Assembly: GCF_014204515.1 (NCBI RefSeq)
Contig: NZ_JACHLI010000001.1
Span: forward strand, 310,001 to 374,000
Direction: 5' to 3'
From: Pseudomonas nitroreducens
Lineage (GTDB): Bacteria > Pseudomonadota > Gammaproteobacteria > Pseudomonadales > Pseudomonadaceae
Length of the DNA stretch: 64,000 bases
The translations under genes and the position numbers were made by a program. Each line of letters opens with the position of its first letter. Position 1 is the first letter of the stretch. Of this stretch, positions 7,994 to 15,938 are shown in pieces. Under the pieces are notes generated by a model. That model saw nothing but the letters and a program-made list of their open reading frames with translations, did not search any database and was not told the origin of the DNA.

Positions 7994-8401
7994 ATGATTT
8001 TCCGTGTTCTGAGGTACACGCCCGAAATGATCACTCCCCAAGAAACTGCAGCCGTCGCCGGATGGCTGTCCCGTGGTATTCCCACGAAACCTGGCCTAAC
8101 CATGGCTTCCATCGTACTGGGCGCGCACCTGGGGGACTTCCAAGCCCCACGGGATTTCATTGACTTCAGGGACTGCTACAGGCTCGTCGAGGCCTGTCCG
8201 TCGTTGAGGAACCACTTCCAGCACATCGTGAACGTGGCGCCCTGCATGTACCTCACCCTGTACTACTGGGATGAGCTGTGTCACCTGTACGAGAGCAGTC
8301 TTCACGAGTCCAGGAAAACCGGGTCGTACACCAGCCGGCTCACTGCCAGGCTGAGTGCCCTTCGTAACCAGTGCCCATACACAGGGGTAGCGCGTGCGTA
8401 G
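7994..8401 (+). CDS. Hypothetical protein, 135 aa
   Basis: The frame is open from 7943; I prefer the ATG at 7994 (MIFRVLRYTPEMITPQETAA), though its Shine-Dalgarno (GAGG) is distant, and 7943 remains possible. The product is a small soluble helical protein with three cysteines in its second half (DCYRLVEAC, NVAPCMY). It overlaps the GTG start of the HAD-like gene by 8 nt, so the two are probably coupled. Function unknown. Confidence 0.6.
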   Translation: MIFRVLRYTPEMITPQETAAVAGWLSRGIPTKPGLTMASIVLGAHLGDFQAPRDFIDFRDCYRLVEACPSLRNHFQHIVNVAPCMYLTLYYWDELCHLYESSLHESRKTGSYTSRLTARLSALRNQCPYTGVARA

Positions 8402-9332
8402 ATTCTCCCGAGCTCTGTTCCTCACTGATCTGGACGGAACCCTGTTCCAGACTAAGAACGCCGACCAGGCAGGCATTCACCCCATGTCAGAGTGGAGTGA
8501 CGGTTGCGTGCAGGGCCTGGCCACCGAGGCGCAGGCAGAGCTATGGGATGGCATCCGCCACTTCTCCAACTGCATCCCCGTGACGGCACGCGACGTCGAG
8601 CAGATGCGCCTGGTGACCGGCTGGAACGCCCTACAGCGCCATCAGCTGGCCCTGGTGAATCACGGTATGACTCTGCTGTACCGCGACACCCAGCGTAGCT
8701 ACTCCTGGGAGGTCATTGAGCTGTGGAGCCATTACTACGCCCTGCAGGCTGAGTCCTACCAGAAGGTGCTGGATACCACCGGCACCGAGTTGATGTTCGA
8801 GATCCTCAAGGCCGTACCCAAGATCACGGAGTTCAAGACCCGCATAAGCAATGAGCGTCTGCCCGGCTGCGGCGCCACGAAGATGTACGTGACCTTCCAG
8901 GCGCGGGATTTCATGGTCTGGGCGCGGTTGTCCAGAGACCAGGAGTTGGTCGCCAAGCTGCGCGGCGCCATCTACAACGTCATGAACCGTGCTCCGGTGC
9001 CTTTCAGGTACTTCGAGCAGGACTTCCTGTTTAGCCTGCTGCCCGAGTACGTGAACAAGGGCGCGGCCGCACAGCGGCTCTTGGGGATGATCAACGGCGA
9101 TGAGGTGGGCTTCCATGACGAGCGCTTGGAACTCGCTCTGTGCGAGATTCAGAAGCCGTCCCTGGTGATGACCGCCGGTTCCGCCTTCGAGGACGTGGAG
9201 TTCATGGGGCTTGGGCACTTCATGATCACGCCGCAAGGCTCCGGATTGGCCAGGGCCCTGGAGCAGGGTGCCCAGGAGCACCTGAGGACGGACATCCCTG
9301 TTCTGGCTGCCGAAGCAGCAGCTAGTTCTTGA
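8394..9332 (+). CDS. HAD-superfamily hydrolase, Cof/SPP-like type
   Basis: Motif I is FLTDLDGTLF with Asp12 (nucleophile) and Asp14 (acid/base). Motif II is PVTARD with Thr64. Motif III is VNKGAAAQRLL with Lys222, the form seen in Cof-type and sucrose-phosphate-phosphatase-like members with an inserted cap domain (residues about 90-205). Motif IV, normally GDSxND, reads GSAFED (262-267): the first metal-binding Asp is Ser and only Asp267 remains. Phosphatase activity is likely but may be altered; the substrate is unknown. The start is GTG with AGGGG 6 nt upstream, overlapping the previous gene. Confidence 0.8.
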   Translation: MRRFSRALFLTDLDGTLFQTKNADQAGIHPMSEWSDGCVQGLATEAQAELWDGIRHFSNCIPVTARDVEQMRLVTGWNALQRHQLALVNHGMTLLYRDTQRSYSWEVIELWSHYYALQAESYQKVLDTTGTELMFEILKAVPKITEFKTRISNERLPGCGATKMYVTFQARDFMVWARLSRDQELVAKLRGAIYNVMNRAPVPFRYFEQDFLFSLLPEYVNKGAAAQRLLGMINGDEVGFHDERLELALCEIQKPSLVMTAGSAFEDVEFMGLGHFMITPQGSGLARALEQGAQEHLRTDIPVLAAEAAASS

Positions 9333-9353
9333 GGGCTTTGCGGGAACTGAGGG

Positions 9354-9671
9354 CTACTTCTTCCGGCGGTCGTAGAAGTTACCGCCCCGACGCTTGAAGC
9401 TGCTGAAGTTGGTATGCCGGTGGATGGCAGCGCCAGCCTCCATCAGGCTGACTTTGTCGTTGCCGGCGTAGCCGACGTGTAGCACTTCATCGCCCTGGTG
9501 GCTCGAAAGCGCCAGCAGGATCGCCAAAGGCTCGTGCTCCGTCTCATTCCCCTCGATGTGCTGGGCCAACGACCGTAGCCAGTCGGCAAGCTTCTTGCGC
9601 TCGGCCTGGTTCTTCTGCACCTGGTTGTTATGCAGTCGAGGCTTGTCGGGGAAGGGAAGGACGTCGGTCAT
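9354..9671 (-). CDS. Hypothetical protein, 105 aa
   Basis: A small soluble protein. The N-terminal half is a charged helix (RLHNNQVQKNQAERKKLADWL); the second half contains HVGYAGNDKVSLMEAGAAI and a basic tail (FKRRGGNFYDRRKK). No family recognised. It starts 3 nt after the stop of the DUF4262 gene and is probably the last gene of that leftward operon. Confidence 0.65.
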   Translation of the reverse strand: MTDVLPFPDKPRLHNNQVQKNQAERKKLADWLRSLAQHIEGNETEHEPLAILLALSSHQGDEVLHVGYAGNDKVSLMEAGAAIHRHTNFSSFKRRGGNFYDRRKK

Positions 9672-9674
9672 GCT

Positions 9675-10151
9675 TTAGGCCGGGAACTGCGCGGCCGGGT
9701 TGCGGCACAGAACCAGCTGCTCGAACGGAAGAGGCTTGAAGCCGTCTGCCCATGGGAGGCGGCCATCCTCATCAGTCCAGAGAATCTGCATGAAACACGG
9801 CGCCGGCCGCTCGGTGATCTGGGCGTAGACGAAGGCAGCCTTGGCGAAAGGCTCTACCAGGTCGGCATCGGCCTCAATGAGCACCAGAGGACGCAGGATA
9901 ACGTCCTCGATCAGCTGGGGCTTCACCTTGGTCGGGTCGGCTCGGAACTTATCTTTCAGCTGCAGCATGAGATTCCCAGTGATGTGCCAGTCGAAGTTGC
10001 TGTCCATGCCGACTTTGATGATCTCCGGCAGGCCAAACTTGATCATCCCCAGGGTGTACGAGCAGTCGTGGGACTGTTTTCCCTTGTGGCCCTCCATGAT
10101 CAGGAGGTCTTCATTTTCCAAACGGTCGCGCAAGTCGTAGATGGTCGTCAT
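9675..10151 (-). CDS. DUF4262-family protein, copy 1
   Basis: The product matches the DUF4262 pattern: an early cysteine-histidine region followed by SYTLGMIKFGLPEIIKVG, a central helical part, and a C-terminal FMQILWTDEDGRLPWADGF. Members are about 150-170 residues and have no known activity. It is a diverged paralogue of the neighbour at 10181 (shared THTIGL/SYTLGM, LPE, and W-x-D-E-x-G-x-x-P-W signatures). Confidence 0.75.
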   Translation of the reverse strand: MTTIYDLRDRLENEDLLIMEGHKGKQSHDCSYTLGMIKFGLPEIIKVGMDSNFDWHITGNLMLQLKDKFRADPTKVKPQLIEDVILRPLVLIEADADLVEPFAKAAFVYAQITERPAPCFMQILWTDEDGRLPWADGFKPLPFEQLVLCRNPAAQFPA

Positions 10152-10180
10152 GAGGCCTCAAATGCAAGGGGAGGAAGGGC

Positions 10181-10705
10181 CTACATCGCGAGGCCCGGAT
10201 CAACATCATTCTTCACCAGGCGAAGGCTGAGCTGCTCGGCCGGGTTCGAACAAAGGATGGGTTGGCGGTCGAGCATTGTGGGGTTGAAGCCGCGTTGCCA
10301 GGGGAATAGTCCCTTTTCGTCCGACCAGACCCACTGGAGGAAACGCGGCTCTGGCAGGCCTTCCAGCTTTGCGTACTCGAAAGCACGCCCTCCGAAGGGT
10401 CTTGCATGCTCTGTTGAGCATTCAATCATGGCCAAGGGAAGGTTAAAGTAGTCGTTGTCGATCCGCGCCGATGCCGGCTTTACCCCCATTCTAACCTCTG
10501 TGTAGAACTGGTTCATGAATGGAGAAACCATCTCAGAGCGAAGGCCAATGAGAATGAATTCCGGCAGCCCAAGCTTTGTGAGCCCGATGGTGTGAGTTAC
10601 CGGGTTTCTCTCATGTGCTGCACACCCCCCAGAGATTGACAGACCATAACGAGCCACGTGTGCCCTGATTTCTTGGTACTTGGCGTGGCTCAATAGGGGT
10701 TTCAT
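10181..10705 (-). CDS. DUF4262-family protein, copy 2
   Basis: This protein carries the same landmarks as copy 1: THTIGLTKLGLPEFILIG, FNLPLAMIEC, and FLQWVWSDEKGLFPWQRGF. Its ATG overlaps the stop codon of the upstream gene (ATGA), so the two are coupled. Tandem DUF4262 copies suggest duplication within the plasmid. Function unknown. Confidence 0.75.
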   Translation of the reverse strand: MKPLLSHAKYQEIRAHVARYGLSISGGCAAHERNPVTHTIGLTKLGLPEFILIGLRSEMVSPFMNQFYTEVRMGVKPASARIDNDYFNLPLAMIECSTEHARPFGGRAFEYAKLEGLPEPRFLQWVWSDEKGLFPWQRGFNPTMLDRQPILCSNPAEQLSLRLVKNDVDPGLAM

Positions 10706-11166
10706 GTCTTTGCCTTGGGGTAGAGGTGGAGCCCGTGTTCATCGAACTCCTTGCGTACCTCCAGCTTACCCGCGCGGGCGGCCTGGAGCCAATCGTAGAG
10801 CGTGTTGTTGATCGGCAAAGGGCCCTGGAACTGCTTGGCGGCATTCAGCCAATGCTCGGTCGAGCAGAATGGGATGACCTGCAGGGTCATCAGCTCGTCG
10901 ATGGCCAGCCATACCGTCGCTTCTTCGTAGAGGTTGAGACCGGCGAGTTTGGCGTGCTTGATGAAGGTTACGAGCTGGCCTTTCCTGGCGAAGTCGAGCC
11001 ACTGCTCGGCCAACTCCATGGGGCCGCAGTTGCCGGCCGGCTTGCTGCTGTGGGGCGAGGGCTCGGTCAGGGCTTCCAGGAACGCGAACGGAGAGTGCTG
11101 GCCTCTGGTTTGTTCCGAAAGTTGCACCGCCGCATCCTTCAGAACGTCTACTCCGGTGTACTTCAT
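10702..11166 (-). CDS. Hypothetical protein, 154 aa
   Basis: The frame opens at 11199, but the ATG at 11166 (MKYTGVDVLKDAAVQL) has AAGGA 9 nt upstream and is the better start. A soluble helical protein of unknown family. It is the first gene of the run that continues with two DUF4262 genes and the 105-residue gene, ending in an ATGA overlap with DUF4262 copy 2. Confidence 0.65.
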   Translation of the reverse strand: MKYTGVDVLKDAAVQLSEQTRGQHSPFAFLEALTEPSPHSSKPAGNCGPMELAEQWLDFARKGQLVTFIKHAKLAGLNLYEEATVWLAIDELMTLQVIPFCSTEHWLNAAKQFQGPLPINNTLYDWLQAARAGKLEVRKEFDEHGLHLYPKAKT

Positions 11167-11216
11167 GCCTGGGCATCCTTGATATTGGTTTGTTTGCAAA
11201 GAGGAAGGCTGTTGCC

Positions 11217-11762
11217 CTACCGCTGCAGCCAGTAGTTGAGTTCGGGGTAGGGCTTGCCCGGCCAGGGGAGATCAGCGCGCGGCTTGCAGAAGTCGGCGTG
11301 CGCCAGGCCTTTGATGCCGGGGTGCGTCTTGGTGATGAGCTGGGCGCGTACTTCGCGCCCGATGCCTTCGTAGTCCTCGTCGAGGATGATCAGCTCTTCC
11401 GGAAGGCCAATGGCCTGGCCGGCGGCCCACTGCCAGCAGACAGCCTCCATCTCGCTGGCCTGAGCAACAGAGCGCCATTCGAAACTGTCCGGGCCATGGC
11501 CCTCCGCTTTGATGATGTCGAGCATCTCGCGGGTGCCGAAGTCGATGTCGTCGCTCATCAGGTGGCGGAAGCGGGCGGGCACAACAGCAAGGTGGCCGGC
11601 TTCGTGAAGCAAGTTGGTCGGCGAGCAGTGGTCGGTGATCTCCAGGCGGCCCTCGGTGATGCGGACATCCTCGATGAAGCCGTCGGCTTCAGCTACCCGA
11701 CGAACCTCAAGGCCAATGGAAGTTAGGAAGTCGACCACCTGGATCAGGTATGTGCTGTTCAT
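11217..11762 (-). CDS. HEAGH-motif metallopeptidase-like protein, copy 1
   Basis: A zinc-peptidase motif LLHEAGHLAV lies at residues 51-60 (HExxH 53-57). About 65 residues later the segment SEMEAVCWQWAAGQAIGLPEELI contains a Glu placed as a gluzincin-type third ligand, followed by the PEELI signature shared with copy 2. The short form (181 aa) has no signal peptide, so it should act in the cytoplasm. The ATG overlaps the stop of copy 2 (ATGA), giving an operon of two paralogues. Substrate unknown. Confidence 0.7.
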   Translation of the reverse strand: MNSTYLIQVVDFLTSIGLEVRRVAEADGFIEDVRITEGRLEITDHCSPTNLLHEAGHLAVVPARFRHLMSDDIDFGTREMLDIIKAEGHGPDSFEWRSVAQASEMEAVCWQWAAGQAIGLPEELIILDEDYEGIGREVRAQLITKTHPGIKGLAHADFCKPRADLPWPGKPYPELNYWLQR

Positions 11763-12310
11763 TTCTGCAGCCAGAAGTTGAGCTCGGGGAAGACGACACC
11801 AGGGCGAAGGTCAGTCTCGCGGGTGCGGCAGAAGCCTGCGGTGGCCAGGCCATTCACCCCGTAATGCATGTTCGACAGAAAGCGAGTTCGTTGGAGCGCA
11901 CCTTCGCCCTCAAAGCACCAGTCTTCAATGATCAGCTCCTCAGGGATGCCAGCGGCCAGCCCGGCCGCCCACGACCATGCGGACGCCTCAGCTTCGGAAA
12001 CCTGAAGGCCAGCCTGGAATTCAGGCGTACCAGGCATTACATGGTCTATTTCCATCTGCTGGAACATGGCTTTTACGCCGACCTCGACATCATCGTTCAT
12101 GAGATGACGGTACTTAGCCGGCACGATGGCCACATGACCGGCCTCATGAAGGAGGTTGCAGGCCTTGGCGCTAGCAAGGTAGTGCAGGGTGCCCTCAACC
12201 ACGCGGACGTCCTCCAGGAAGCTGGCATTGGGGATGCTGGGCACTTCCACGAGGGTAAGGCCGATTTCCCGGAGGAAATTCACGGCTACGGCGGAGTATT
12301 CGGTCGACAT
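11759..12310 (-). CDS. HEAGH-motif metallopeptidase-like protein, copy 2
   Basis: The ATG at 12310 has AAGGA 9 nt upstream; the open frame to 12340 is not needed. Residues 53-62 read LLHEAGHVAI and the downstream block is SEAEASAWSWAAGLAAGIPEELI, aligning with copy 1 over the whole length, including the ends PELN(F/Y)WLQ(K/R). The same predicted zinc site (His55, His59, a Glu in SEAEAS). It is first in the two-gene operon. Confidence 0.7.
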   Translation of the reverse strand: MSTEYSAVAVNFLREIGLTLVEVPSIPNASFLEDVRVVEGTLHYLASAKACNLLHEAGHVAIVPAKYRHLMNDDVEVGVKAMFQQMEIDHVMPGTPEFQAGLQVSEAEASAWSWAAGLAAGIPEELIIEDWCFEGEGALQRTRFLSNMHYGVNGLATAGFCRTRETDLRPGVVFPELNFWLQK

Positions 12311-12392
12311 CGCACTGCTTCCTTGGGGGCGTAATGGCAATGCCGGCGAGTCTATGACCGCTCCCGGCAGGGCGCAAATGATCTATGTGTAG

Positions 12393-12545
12393 CTAGAAGA
12401 ACACGCCACAGCCGCAGCGAATGCATCGCCTGCTAAGTGAGGTCTTGGTGGCCTTGTCCATCTCGTCGGCTGGCTGCTGCAAGAGGCAGCGCCGGCAAAC
12501 GTAGATACGCTCGGGCGCCTGCGGCGCCGGCTTTTCTTCTTTCAT
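12393..12545 (-). CDS. Small zinc-ribbon-like protein, 50 aa
   Basis: This short frame begins ATG with AGGAG 4 nt upstream. The protein starts MKEEKPAPQAPERIYVCRRC and ends RRCIRCGCGVFF, so two C-x2-C knuckles (residues 17/20 and 41/44) lie 20 residues apart around a charged linker. This is a typical one-zinc ribbon of about 30 residues. Function unknown; such ribbons bind nucleic acid or protein. Confidence 0.7.
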   Translation of the reverse strand: MKEEKPAPQAPERIYVCRRCLLQQPADEMDKATKTSLSRRCIRCGCGVFF

Positions 12546-12557
12546 GGAACTCCTGGG

Positions 12558-12809
12558 CTACTCGAACCAGGACTTAGCCCCATCGCTCCAGCGCTTTGTC
12601 AGGCGAGGATCGTTCCGGAACGTGCCGAACAGGCCCATACCTCCCTTGCACAGGCGCGCCGCCTGCATGGCTGTCAGGTAGCTGACCTTCCGAACGCACT
12701 TGCGATGGAGGAGGCTTACGGCGCCGACGTGGTCGGTGGCGGTGTTCCGGGCACGGTAGCGGATGCGAAGGGCGTCGCTGGTGTGTTTTCCGAAGGCTTT
12801 ATGTCCCAT
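12558..12809 (-). CDS. Small basic protein, 83 aa
   Basis: The ATG at 12809 (MGHKAFGKHTSDALRIRYRA) has GGAG 6 nt upstream; a TTG at 12851 is a less likely start. It is strongly basic with many Arg/Lys and two cysteines (RKCVRK, ARLCKG), so nucleic-acid binding is possible. It lies 12 nt upstream of the zinc-ribbon gene on the same strand. No family recognised. Confidence 0.6.
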   Translation of the reverse strand: MGHKAFGKHTSDALRIRYRARNTATDHVGAVSLLHRKCVRKVSYLTAMQAARLCKGGMGLFGTFRNDPRLTKRWSDGAKSWFE

Positions 12810-12868
12810 GTTCAGCTCCAAGCGGTATGGGGTTCTCTGATAGTAGGCCAACTCAGGCTGGCCTTGCT

Positions 12869-13060
12869 TCAGTGACTCTGCTTCTTCACTTGGTTGGTGC
12901 TCTTCTGGATGGAGAGCCAGTCCTTGGGGCGAGCCTTCTTCAGCTCCGCCATCTGTTTCTTGGCAGCGCTCTCGCTCATCCAGTCGGTAACCGGTTCTTC
13001 GGCACGACCAGAAGAGCCGATGTTGGTCTTCACTACGCGGTATTGGGGTTGCTGAGCCAT
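12869..13060 (-). CDS. Small hypothetical protein, 63 aa
   Basis: The preferred ATG at 13060 gives MAQQPQYRVVKTNIGSSGRA and has GAGAG about 5 nt upstream. The second half is a charged helix (ESAAKKQMAELKKARPKDW). It has a good sigma-70 promoter just upstream, so it probably heads the small-protein operon that continues with the genes ending at 12558 and 12393. Confidence 0.6.
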   Translation of the reverse strand: MAQQPQYRVVKTNIGSSGRAEEPVTDWMSESAAKKQMAELKKARPKDWLSIQKSTNQVKKQSH

Positions 13061-13092
13061 GGAATCTCTCGCCGTCATGTCAGAGTGACACC

Positions 13093-13121
13093 AAGGTACG
13101 CCCGGTTCTGCAATATGTCAA
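13093..13121 (-). promoter_or_regulatory. Sigma-70 promoter
   Basis: Minus strand TTGACA, 17-bp spacer, TACCTT, placed 33 bp upstream of the ATG at 13060. Confidence 0.7.
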
Positions 13122-13178
13122 TAAAGGCGAAGAGCAAGAGCTTCCGGCTGACGCCGGCCGGGGGAAGAAAATTTGTAT

Positions 13179-13508
13179 TCAAACGAAAAGAGGGCGAAGG
13201 CTCGCCGCCAGGTACAAACTCGTGCCTTTGCAGTGATCCCGGATCTCAATGAGGGTGCCGTCTACGAAGGTGAGGGTGTATTCCTGCAGTTCACCGTCTA
13301 CCCAGCCCCCACACATCAGCAGCTCGCCGTCGTAGTTGGTGTCCTCGGGAATCTTACTGACGTGAGGTATCTGCACCAGCCGGCCTTCTCGGGTGATCTC
13401 AAACGTGTCGAGCAGGCAGTGAAGGTCTTGGATCTGGAAGTGCTCATGCTCATCGACCATGCCAGCAGGTGTTCCGCCCTGGAAGCGGACGCAATCGAAC
13501 ATACCCAT
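13179..13508 (-). CDS. Hypothetical protein, 109 aa
   Basis: The open frame runs to 13790, but the part beyond 13508 overlaps the divergent gene. The ATG at 13508 has AAGGAG 9 nt upstream and gives MGMFDCVRF, an N-terminus often seen in small phage/plasmid proteins. The product is acidic and probably beta-rich (YTLTFVDGTLIEIRD). Function unknown. Confidence 0.65.
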   Translation of the reverse strand: MGMFDCVRFQGGTPAGMVDEHEHFQIQDLHCLLDTFEITREGRLVQIPHVSKIPEDTNYDGELLMCGGWVDGELQEYTLTFVDGTLIEIRDHCKGTSLYLAASLRPLFV

Positions 13509-13623
13509 ATCAGCAATCTCCTTTGTATGGTAAATGCTACCGCCCGCTGCGGGCCGGCGCCAGCCGCCTGGTTCGCAGTGCATCTCCGTTGCTACGCTTG
13601 AAGGATCAACCAGAGGCCATCCC

Positions 13624-15291
13624 ATGACCGAACAGCAGCCCAAACCGATTACCATCTCCCGCCGCCTGCCGAGGCTCTTCATGAAGGGCGATCTGACCCA
13701 GGCAGACTGGGACGAGCTGGCGGCTCTGTATGAGAGCGCAGACGAGAAGGAGCGCAGGGAGGCGGTCGACAGCATGTTCAACATGGTCACCGGCCGCTGC
13801 CATTACGGTTTCTTCGGGTTCCTGGTCGAGCGCCTCGACCATCAGGAGGTGTTCCGTCGCCTGGCCACGACCGAAGCGCTGCTCGACCTGAAGAACTCCA
13901 TCTTCCGCCAGGATGGAGAACCTGAAGTCCTCATTACAGCGATCAGATTGGGTGTCAGGCAGCATGGGCTGACTTACCAGCGCTTGCTGATGGATGCTTA
14001 CCTGGAGCCGGCTGTCGGTCTCGAAAAGCTCAGGGAAGGCATCAGTCCCGAGGTGGACAAGCTGATCCGCAACCTGGGTCTGTTGCGCCAGCTCGTTGGT
14101 AAAGACGGGGTACAAGATCCTTACCTGGGCAACACGATTCTGGCCAGTCTGCCGGACTACCTGAAGGACGAGCAGGTTGAAACCGACGCAGTCGAGAGGC
14201 TGCTGAACTTCGTAGGAGCGAACTTTGCCTTTGACCTGAGCCGCCACAAGGCCAAGTTGAGTGCGCTGAGCGGCGCTAACAAGGGCTTGGGAGCGGTCAT
14301 CCGCGACTTCAACGCGAAGTACTCCCAGGAACTCGATCAGTTCCTTGAAGGAATCACTGTCTCTCAGCAGTTCGAACTGCTGGAGGCGATGAAGGCCAAG
14401 CCACTGGCAGTGCTGGAGCAGGTGAACAGCCTGGATGCAGACGCCTTTGCGCGTGCTGCTACCGACAGTTTCCTCACGGTCGCCCTGGCTGGTGAGTGGA
14501 TCACCCCCAAGGAGATCAAGCACGCAAAGAGCGCCAAGGTCATCGACCAGCTCGAAAAGCTGGTTTCCAGGGTGTTCGGACATCCGTTCCTCAAAGCCCG
14601 CGTCGACTCCATCGACGCCATCTCGGGCCGTTACACCAACAAGATCGACCTGACAATTCCGTACTGTCTGACCAGGGGCCTGGCCATCCAGGCGGGAAAA
14701 GAGTGGTCATTCCCGCACCTGAGCCGTGACCTGCTGTCCGAGCGCGTCCGTGACGCGCTGGCCATCATCCAGGCTGCAAAAGGCATTCTTCTGCTGGAGC
14801 AGAGTGTTCCTGAGCTGGAAGGGTTTATGTTCGAGGCGGTGCGCGACGATGCAGTCAAGGTGTTCAACCAGGTGACCGCAGAGCGCGAGAACTACGGTAA
14901 TTCCAAGCCGCTCGAGCCCTACCTCGTAGTGAAGGACGCTGACAGCTTCGACAAGGAGCAGAAGGCCAACTACATCATCTGCCAGGTTGCGTTGGAGAAC
15001 GAAGTGATCAGGCTGAGCGGGGGCACTTCTGAATTCAAGGCCAAGGACTGGAAAAGCCTCCCGGTGACGAATTACCACAATGAGCGCCAGCAGGGTTGGG
15101 GCCAGCTGTCGCCGGGTTCCATCAAGCACTTCGCCGGCAAGCTCGATCCGGAGATGGTTCTCTCGGTCTGCAAGACGAACAAGGCCTTCTACGGCGCCGC
15201 TGTAAGCCTGGGTCTGATCGACTCGAAGTACATGGCCAAGGCACCGAATGGGCTGCAGACCAAGATGGTCACAAGCGCCTTCGATCTCTGA
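13624..15291 (+). CDS. Large helical hypothetical protein, 555 aa
   Basis: The ATG at 13624 has AGAGG upstream; the open extension to 13534 has no ribosome-binding site. The product is soluble, acidic and mostly helical throughout, without signal peptide, TM segment or recognised motif. It is transcribed alone, with a terminator 19 nt after the stop, and divergently from the gene at 13179-13508. Its size and isolation suggest an independent function that I cannot name. Confidence 0.65.
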   Translation: MTEQQPKPITISRRLPRLFMKGDLTQADWDELAALYESADEKERREAVDSMFNMVTGRCHYGFFGFLVERLDHQEVFRRLATTEALLDLKNSIFRQDGEPEVLITAIRLGVRQHGLTYQRLLMDAYLEPAVGLEKLREGISPEVDKLIRNLGLLRQLVGKDGVQDPYLGNTILASLPDYLKDEQVETDAVERLLNFVGANFAFDLSRHKAKLSALSGANKGLGAVIRDFNAKYSQELDQFLEGITVSQQFELLEAMKAKPLAVLEQVNSLDADAFARAATDSFLTVALAGEWITPKEIKHAKSAKVIDQLEKLVSRVFGHPFLKARVDSIDAISGRYTNKIDLTIPYCLTRGLAIQAGKEWSFPHLSRDLLSERVRDALAIIQAAKGILLLEQSVPELEGFMFEAVRDDAVKVFNQVTAERENYGNSKPLEPYLVVKDADSFDKEQKANYIICQVALENEVIRLSGGTSEFKAKDWKSLPVTNYHNERQQGWGQLSPGSIKHFAGKLDPEMVLSVCKTNKAFYGAAVSLGLIDSKYMAKAPNGLQTKMVTSAFDL

Positions 15292-15309
15292 ACCGGAGAA
15301 GGGAAAAAG

Positions 15310-15335
15310 GGGCCAGCGTAGAGCTGGCCCTTTGC
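15310..15335 (+). terminator. Rho-independent terminator
   Basis: GGGCCAGC, loop GTAGA, GCTGGCCC, then TTTGC. Perfect 8-bp stem directly after the 555-residue gene. Confidence 0.8.
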
Positions 15336-15336
15336 A

Positions 15337-15516
15337 TTAGGGCTCTTGCTCGTTTTTGGGCAGAGGGCTGGTGAGATCAACATCAATGCCTTCGACGAGC
15401 CGGTTAGCACGCTCCCTCAGCGATACCGGGATCAGAGCTGCATGACCGGGGTTGTCCTCCAGATCTCGCTCAAGTAAGGCCAGGAATGCATCTTCAGTCT
15501 GGGTATTGGTGTCCAT
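15337..15516 (-). CDS. Short protein resembling the C-terminal half of PrlF-type antitoxins
   Basis: From ATG 15516 the 59-residue product reads EDAFLALLERDLEDNP ... LVEGIDVDLTSPLPKNEQ. This pattern (AFLxxLxxDxxxxP ... LVxGVxVDLDxPL) is the C-terminal tail of PrlF/SohA antitoxins as I recall it. The AbrB-like DNA-binding half that normally precedes it is absent: the upstream 50 codons of open frame do not resemble AbrB. No YhaV-like toxin is next to it. It is either a relic or a free-standing toxin-binding tail. The ribosome-binding site is weak. Confidence 0.45.
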   Translation of the reverse strand: MDTNTQTEDAFLALLERDLEDNPGHAALIPVSLRERANRLVEGIDVDLTSPLPKNEQEP

Positions 15517-15587
15517 ACGCTGCGCTCTGGCAAATGAAATCAGAAGCTGATGGTAGAGCAAGTTCCAGGGATTAACATCATGACAAA

Positions 15588-15616
15588 TTGACATTAAACA
15601 GCCCGGCTGGTAACTT
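15588..15616 (+). promoter_or_regulatory. Sigma-70 promoter of the small paralogue operon
   Basis: TTGACA, 17-bp spacer, TAACTT, 36 bp upstream of the ATG at 15652. Confidence 0.75.
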
Positions 15617-15651
15617 ATGCCAACCCCAAAATATTGGAGCTTCTTCCCGCC

Positions 15652-15903
15652 ATGGTCATCCACGGTATCACCATCACCCCCGAGCAGATTGCAGCCGGCC
15701 TCGAGCGCATGAAACAGGGCGAGTTCACTACCCGTGATATCGAAAAAACCCTGATCAATCTCGGTGTGCCCGAGAAAGTGGAAGTGGAGGGCAAGATTCT
15801 GCCGAAGGAATGCGCCAACCGTGTGGCCGACCGCCTACTGCAGCGTGAGCGCAAAGCCGGGAACCTGGTCTTCAAGAACAAGGTGTGGCGCTGGAAGGCG
15901 TAA
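15652..15903 (+). CDS. Small basic protein, paralogue 1
   Basis: The ATG at 15652 has GGAG upstream; an open TTG at 15634 is less likely. The 83-residue product begins with a helical segment compatible with a winged-helix (ITPEQIAAGLERMKQGEF, TTRDIEKTLINLGVP) and ends CANRVADRLLQRERKAG ... VWRWK. The last 35 residues align with the next gene (ANRVADRLLQRERKAG versus ADRVADRILRREKSGG). Probably a DNA-binding or adaptor protein; this is inference from its helical, basic composition. Confidence 0.65.
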   Translation: MVIHGITITPEQIAAGLERMKQGEFTTRDIEKTLINLGVPEKVEVEGKILPKECANRVADRLLQRERKAGNLVFKNKVWRWKA

Positions 15904-15938
15904 GCCTCGCGCCAGCAATTACCCAGTAAAGGACTGCA

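Noticed and set aside
13509..13790. N-terminal extension of the 13179 gene on the minus strand
   Set aside because: It overlaps the start and coding part of the divergent 555-residue gene, and the internal ATG at 13508 has a strong ribosome-binding site.
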